NCBI RefSeq assembly: GCF_024227435.1
Contig: NZ_CP100446.1
Span: forward strand, 62,001 to 126,000
Direction: 5' to 3'
Source of the DNA: Natrinema caseinilyticum
GTDB taxonomy: Archaea > Halobacteriota > Halobacteria > Halobacteriales > Natrialbaceae
Length of the DNA stretch: 64,000 nt
The position numbers and the translations under genes were made by a program. The notes under the pieces are model-generated. The model was not told the origin of the DNA. It was given only the letters and a program-made list of their open reading frames with translations, and made no database searches. Positions 61,293 through 64,000 of the stretch are shown one piece after another. The stretch's first letter is position 1. Each line of letters starts with the position of its first letter.

Positions 61293-62078
61293 TCAGTCTC
61301 GGGTTCCGAACTCGGGATCGCGTTTCTCGAGGAACGCGCTTAATCCCTCCTCCTTATCGTCCGTCTCGAACAAGAGCGCCGTCAGCGCCGCCTCCAGTTC
61401 CAGTCCGGACTCGAGTTGTGCCCGCGTCTCGTTGATCGACTTCTTCGCGAACCACTGTGCGATGGGCGCCCCGTCCGCGAGTTCAGCAGCTAACTCGTCG
61501 ACCCGGTCCTCGAAGTCGTCGTCTCCGACCACCTCGTTAACGAGGCCGATGTCTTCGGCTTCGCTGGCGGAGATGTGCTTGCCGGTCAGAACCAATTCCT
61601 TCGCTTTGAGGTACCCGACCAGATGGGTGAGTCGCTGGGTCCCGCCCGCACCCGGGATAATACCCAGGCCGATCTCCGGTTGGCCAAACGTGGCGCTCTC
61701 GGCGGCGACGATGAGATCACACATGAGCGCGATTTCGGTCCCACCGCCGAGCGCGACGCCGTTTACCGCGGCGATAACGGGAACGTGACACCCCTCGATT
61801 GCGTCTTCCACGTCGGCCATCGACTCGCGGAACTCGCCGCGGAACCAGACCCCCGACTGGCCCTGGAACTCCTCGATGTCGCCGCCGCCGATGAACGCGC
61901 GCTCGCCCTCGCCGGTCAGAACGACCGTCTGCACCTCAGAAGAGACGGTTTCGATCGCATCCGACAGTTCGGTCAGCACCGTCGCGTTTACCGCATTCAT
62001 CGCCTCCGGACGGGTCACGCGAACGATCCCGATCGAATCGTGTCGTTCCACCGCTACTGTCTGGTAGTCGGATGACAT
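61293..62078 (-). CDS. Enoyl-CoA hydratase, canonical
   Basis: 261-residue crotonase with the full hydratase signature. AAVNGVALGGGTEIALMCD holds the first Glu, FGQPEIGLGIIPGAGGTQRL the second, followed by YLKAKELVLTGKHISA. This is the most classical enoyl-CoA hydratase in the window. It probably serves 3-hydroxyacyl-CoA formation. A GTGTTAATAGTTC element lies about 32 bases before the start. It is the first gene of the operon with E1 alpha, E1 beta and the SnoaL-like protein; an ACAD lies upstream with 240 bases between. Confidence 0.93.
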   Translation of the reverse strand: MSSDYQTVAVERHDSIGIVRVTRPEAMNAVNATVLTELSDAIETVSSEVQTVVLTGEGERAFIGGGDIEEFQGQSGVWFRGEFRESMADVEDAIEGCHVPVIAAVNGVALGGGTEIALMCDLIVAAESATFGQPEIGLGIIPGAGGTQRLTHLVGYLKAKELVLTGKHISASEAEDIGLVNEVVGDDDFEDRVDELAAELADGAPIAQWFAKKSINETRAQLESGLELEAALTALLFETDDKEEGLSAFLEKRDPEFGTRD

Positions 62079-62318
62079 TCGTCCGGTCTTCGAGGTATCG
62101 TGTGTTAATAGTTCCCCATACGATGGGAGTGACGACTCGGAGCGGTCTCGAACCGAAGACCAGACGGTCTCGAGCGGATGATCGTGCAGTCGTGGCGGCT
62201 CCGCTCCGGGGCGTTGACCGCTCCGTCAGTCGCGACGGGTGGTCGCTGGTCCGTTTCGGGAGCGGGAGCTGTGCGGTCGTCGCGACGGGTGTTCGCTTCG
62301 GGGGTGAGAGCCGATTCG

Positions 62319-63482
62319 TCAATACGATCGCGGGAGGTCGAGAACGTTCGTGCTCACGAACGACTTTACCAGTTCGTCGCTGACCGGTGCGACGCGGGCC
62401 AGTCTAACGTCGCGGTACAGGCGTTCGACGTGGTATTCGTCAGCAAAGCCCATTCCACCGTGGGTCTGGATCGCCCGATCGCACGCCTTGAAACCGGCGC
62501 GGGCCGCCATGAACTTCGCCGCATTGGCCTCCATCGAGCAATCCGCGCCCTCGTCGTACAGTGACGCCGCCTTGTAGATCATCAACTTGGCCGTCTCGAG
62601 TTCCATCTTCGATTCGGCCAGTGGGAATTGGACGCCCTGATTCTCGCCGATGGGGCGTTCGAAGGCTTCCCGCTCGTTCGCGTAGTCGACTGCCAGGTCG
62701 AGCGCCAGTTCGCCCGCAGCGAGCGGAATCGCAGCCCAGATTATCCGCTCGGTGTTGAGCGTCCCGAGGACGTGATAGAATCCGTCGTCTTCGGTGCCGA
62801 GCAAGTTCTCGTCGGGCACGTGGACGTCGTCGAAGACGACCTCACAGGAACCGAGACTGCGCATACTGAGTTTATCGATTTTGTTCGTGGTTATCCCATC
62901 CGCATCCGCCGGAACGACGAACAGCGAGATACCGTCGTGGCGAGAGCCCTCATCGATCGGCGACGTCCGGGCCAGCGTGATGATGTAGTCGGAAACGTGT
63001 GCGCCGGTCGTCCAGATCTTCGTTCCGTCGATGCTGTACCCGTCACCGTCTCTCTGCGCAGTCGTCTTGATGCCGGCCGTATCGAGGCCGGCGTCGGGTT
63101 CCGTGAGACCCAGCGAGGCGATCGCTCCGTCGGCGATCGCCGGTAACCAGCGTTCCTTCTGGTCTTCGGTCCCGTGTTCCGTGATCGATATGCCGCCGAA
63201 CACCGGGCCGAGCGTCAACATGTTCGGTCCGCTGACGCCCCCGCCGTTGCGCCCGAGCGCCAGTGCGACCGCAACGACCTCTTCCATGCCGAGGCCCTCA
63301 CCACCGTACTCCTCCGAGACGGTCAGGCCGGCGAACCCGGCCTCGGTGAGATCGTCCCAGATCTCGTGAGGAAACTCACCGGCATCGTCCTTCTCACGCC
63401 AGTATTCGAGATCGTAGTCGGAACAGATATCTTCGACGAGACGTTGCATCATCTGCTGCTCCTGGGAGAGCGCGAAGTCCAT
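62319..63482 (-). CDS. Acyl-CoA dehydrogenase (IVD-type Glu, APVS subfamily)
   Basis: 387-residue ACAD. SEEYGGEGLG (56-65), TEPDAGLD (127-134), ENQGVQFPLAESK and the ending VLDLPRSY are seen. E245 in NTERI is the likely base, and the C-terminal site reads RVAPVSDE, so no medium-chain-type Glu. It is a paralogue of 11932 and 18816. Met 63482 was chosen; a Met one codon earlier is equally possible. It lies upstream of the crotonase/E1 operon on the same strand but with a 240-base gap, so it may be transcribed separately. Confidence 0.92.
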   Translation of the reverse strand: MDFALSQEQQMMQRLVEDICSDYDLEYWREKDDAGEFPHEIWDDLTEAGFAGLTVSEEYGGEGLGMEEVVAVALALGRNGGGVSGPNMLTLGPVFGGISITEHGTEDQKERWLPAIADGAIASLGLTEPDAGLDTAGIKTTAQRDGDGYSIDGTKIWTTGAHVSDYIITLARTSPIDEGSRHDGISLFVVPADADGITTNKIDKLSMRSLGSCEVVFDDVHVPDENLLGTEDDGFYHVLGTLNTERIIWAAIPLAAGELALDLAVDYANEREAFERPIGENQGVQFPLAESKMELETAKLMIYKAASLYDEGADCSMEANAAKFMAARAGFKACDRAIQTHGGMGFADEYHVERLYRDVRLARVAPVSDELVKSFVSTNVLDLPRSY

Positions 63483-63644
63483 CACCGGACTATTTAGGTC
63501 TCCCGGCTTAGTGTTTTTGTAGCGTTTTTATCATTTCGAGTGCTCGAGAGCCCGGCCGATTCGAGTGCGAAGGAGTCAAATCATCAATTTCGTGTCGACG
63601 GCCGTCCGCTATCGAGTCAGCGGCTCCCCATCACCGTCACCGGC

Positions 63645-64000
63645 TCAGCGAAAGTCGATCTCCGGGTCTCGAATCCCCGAGATCGTATCTGCGTACGCCG
63701 AGTCGCGACAGGCCGCGTACGTGAGTCGCTTCATCGTCGCGTCGGAAGCGCCGGCGGGCGATTCGACCGTCACCGACGGATCGCCATCGCCGAGTTCGAC
63801 CTCGAACGACGGGATCTGCCAGTCGTGAGCGGCGGCAATCTCGCGAGCTGTCGCCTCGAGATCCCGTGTGACGGCCGCTTCGACGCTGGTTCCCCGCGTC
63901 GTCGACTGCGCATCAGTCCGAAGGTTCGGTTCCGTGACCTCGTGCGAAGCGCCGCTCGTGGCCGACCGGTCTGCCACGGTCAGCGACGGCGCTTCGACGC
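63645..64000 (-). CDS. Unidentified protein, C-terminal part only
   Basis: The frame on the minus strand is open from the right window edge to a stop at 63645, about 118 codons, with no stop or obvious start inside, so the gene begins outside the window. The visible part ends with a small alpha/beta-looking segment (EAAVTRDLEATAREIAAAHDWQIPSFEVELGDGDPSVTVESP...), after a low-complexity Thr/Ser-rich stretch. I do not recognise the family. It lies on the same strand as the ACAD at 62319 with a 162-base gap. Confidence 0.55.
   Translation of the reverse strand, partial: VEAPSLTVADRSATSGASHEVTEPNLRTDAQSTTRGTSVEAAVTRDLEATAREIAAAHDWQIPSFEVELGDGDPSVTVESPAGASDATMKRLTYAACRDSAYADTISGIRDPEIDFR

Overview
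The window comes from a halophilic archaeon of the class Halobacteria, probably close to Natrialbales. The evidence is high GC with strongly acidic predicted proteins, TATA-type promoters placed 24-30 bases before start codons (leaderless transcripts), a Tat-type lipoprotein signal on the solute-binding protein, and a recognisable RdfA plus archaea-specific SMC-related gene pair. No tRNA, rRNA, CRISPR array, insertion sequence or housekeeping gene was seen.

Most of the 64 kb is a catabolic island for CoA thioesters. It holds nine acyl-CoA dehydrogenases (ACADs), four CaiB/BaiF CoA-transferases, five crotonases, five short-chain dehydrogenases (SDRs), four MaoC-fold proteins and one AMP-forming acyl-CoA ligase. 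It also holds a thiolase-fold/DUF35 pair, a citrate-synthase-like protein, a thiamine-diphosphate (ThDP) lyase-type enzyme, a two-subunit ThDP dehydrogenase E1, two carboxymuconolactone-decarboxylase-like proteins, four MFS carriers, a TAXI-type TRAP transporter and three IclR regulators. Several families occur as paralogue pairs, so the island probably grew by duplicating acyl-CoA modules.

Layout. 1-5067 (mixed strands): crotonase fragment, BadH-like SDR, isomerase-type crotonase, ACAD and CoA-transferase. 5159-13101 (minus): MFS carrier, carboxymuconolactone-like protein, CoA-transferase, DUF35, thiolase-like protein, MaoC, ligase relic, MaoC and ACAD. This resembles the ChsE/ChsH/Ltp2 side-chain module of steroid-degrading actinobacteria. 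13206-15255: second ligase relic and a CoA-transferase. 15558-18621 (minus): TRAP transporter. 18816-22857: ACAD, IclR regulator and ACAD, with two identical 17-bp inverted repeats beside the regulator. 22888-28240 (minus): operon of ACAD, ligase, crotonase, citrate-synthase-like protein and SDR, with several overlapping gene joints. 28393-36820: ACAD, crotonase, CoA-transferase, ThDP enzyme, SDRs and a MaoC pair. 37120-49832: IclR regulator, SDR, carriers, ACADs, VOC protein, luciferase-like oxidoreductase, UspA and a coiled-coil protein of unknown role.

50035-53446 (minus) is a tightly packed four-gene operon: a UGSC-family protein with Cys in place of selenocysteine, its large partner of unknown function, a metal-dependent hydrolase and an NAD(P)-dependent dehydrogenase. 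54502-57382 holds rdfA and the SMC-related gene, which concern cell shape or chromosome biology rather than catabolism. 57834-63482 returns to catabolism: IclR regulator, SnoaL-like protein, E1 beta, E1 alpha, crotonase and ACAD. The last 356 bases hold the C-terminal end of an unidentified protein.

Together the genes describe uptake of organic acids, CoA activation, desaturation, hydration, and oxidation or retro-aldol/thiolytic cleavage. Branched or alicyclic (terpenoid, cycloalkane or steroid-like) acids are the most likely substrates, but no substrate can be proven from sequence alone.
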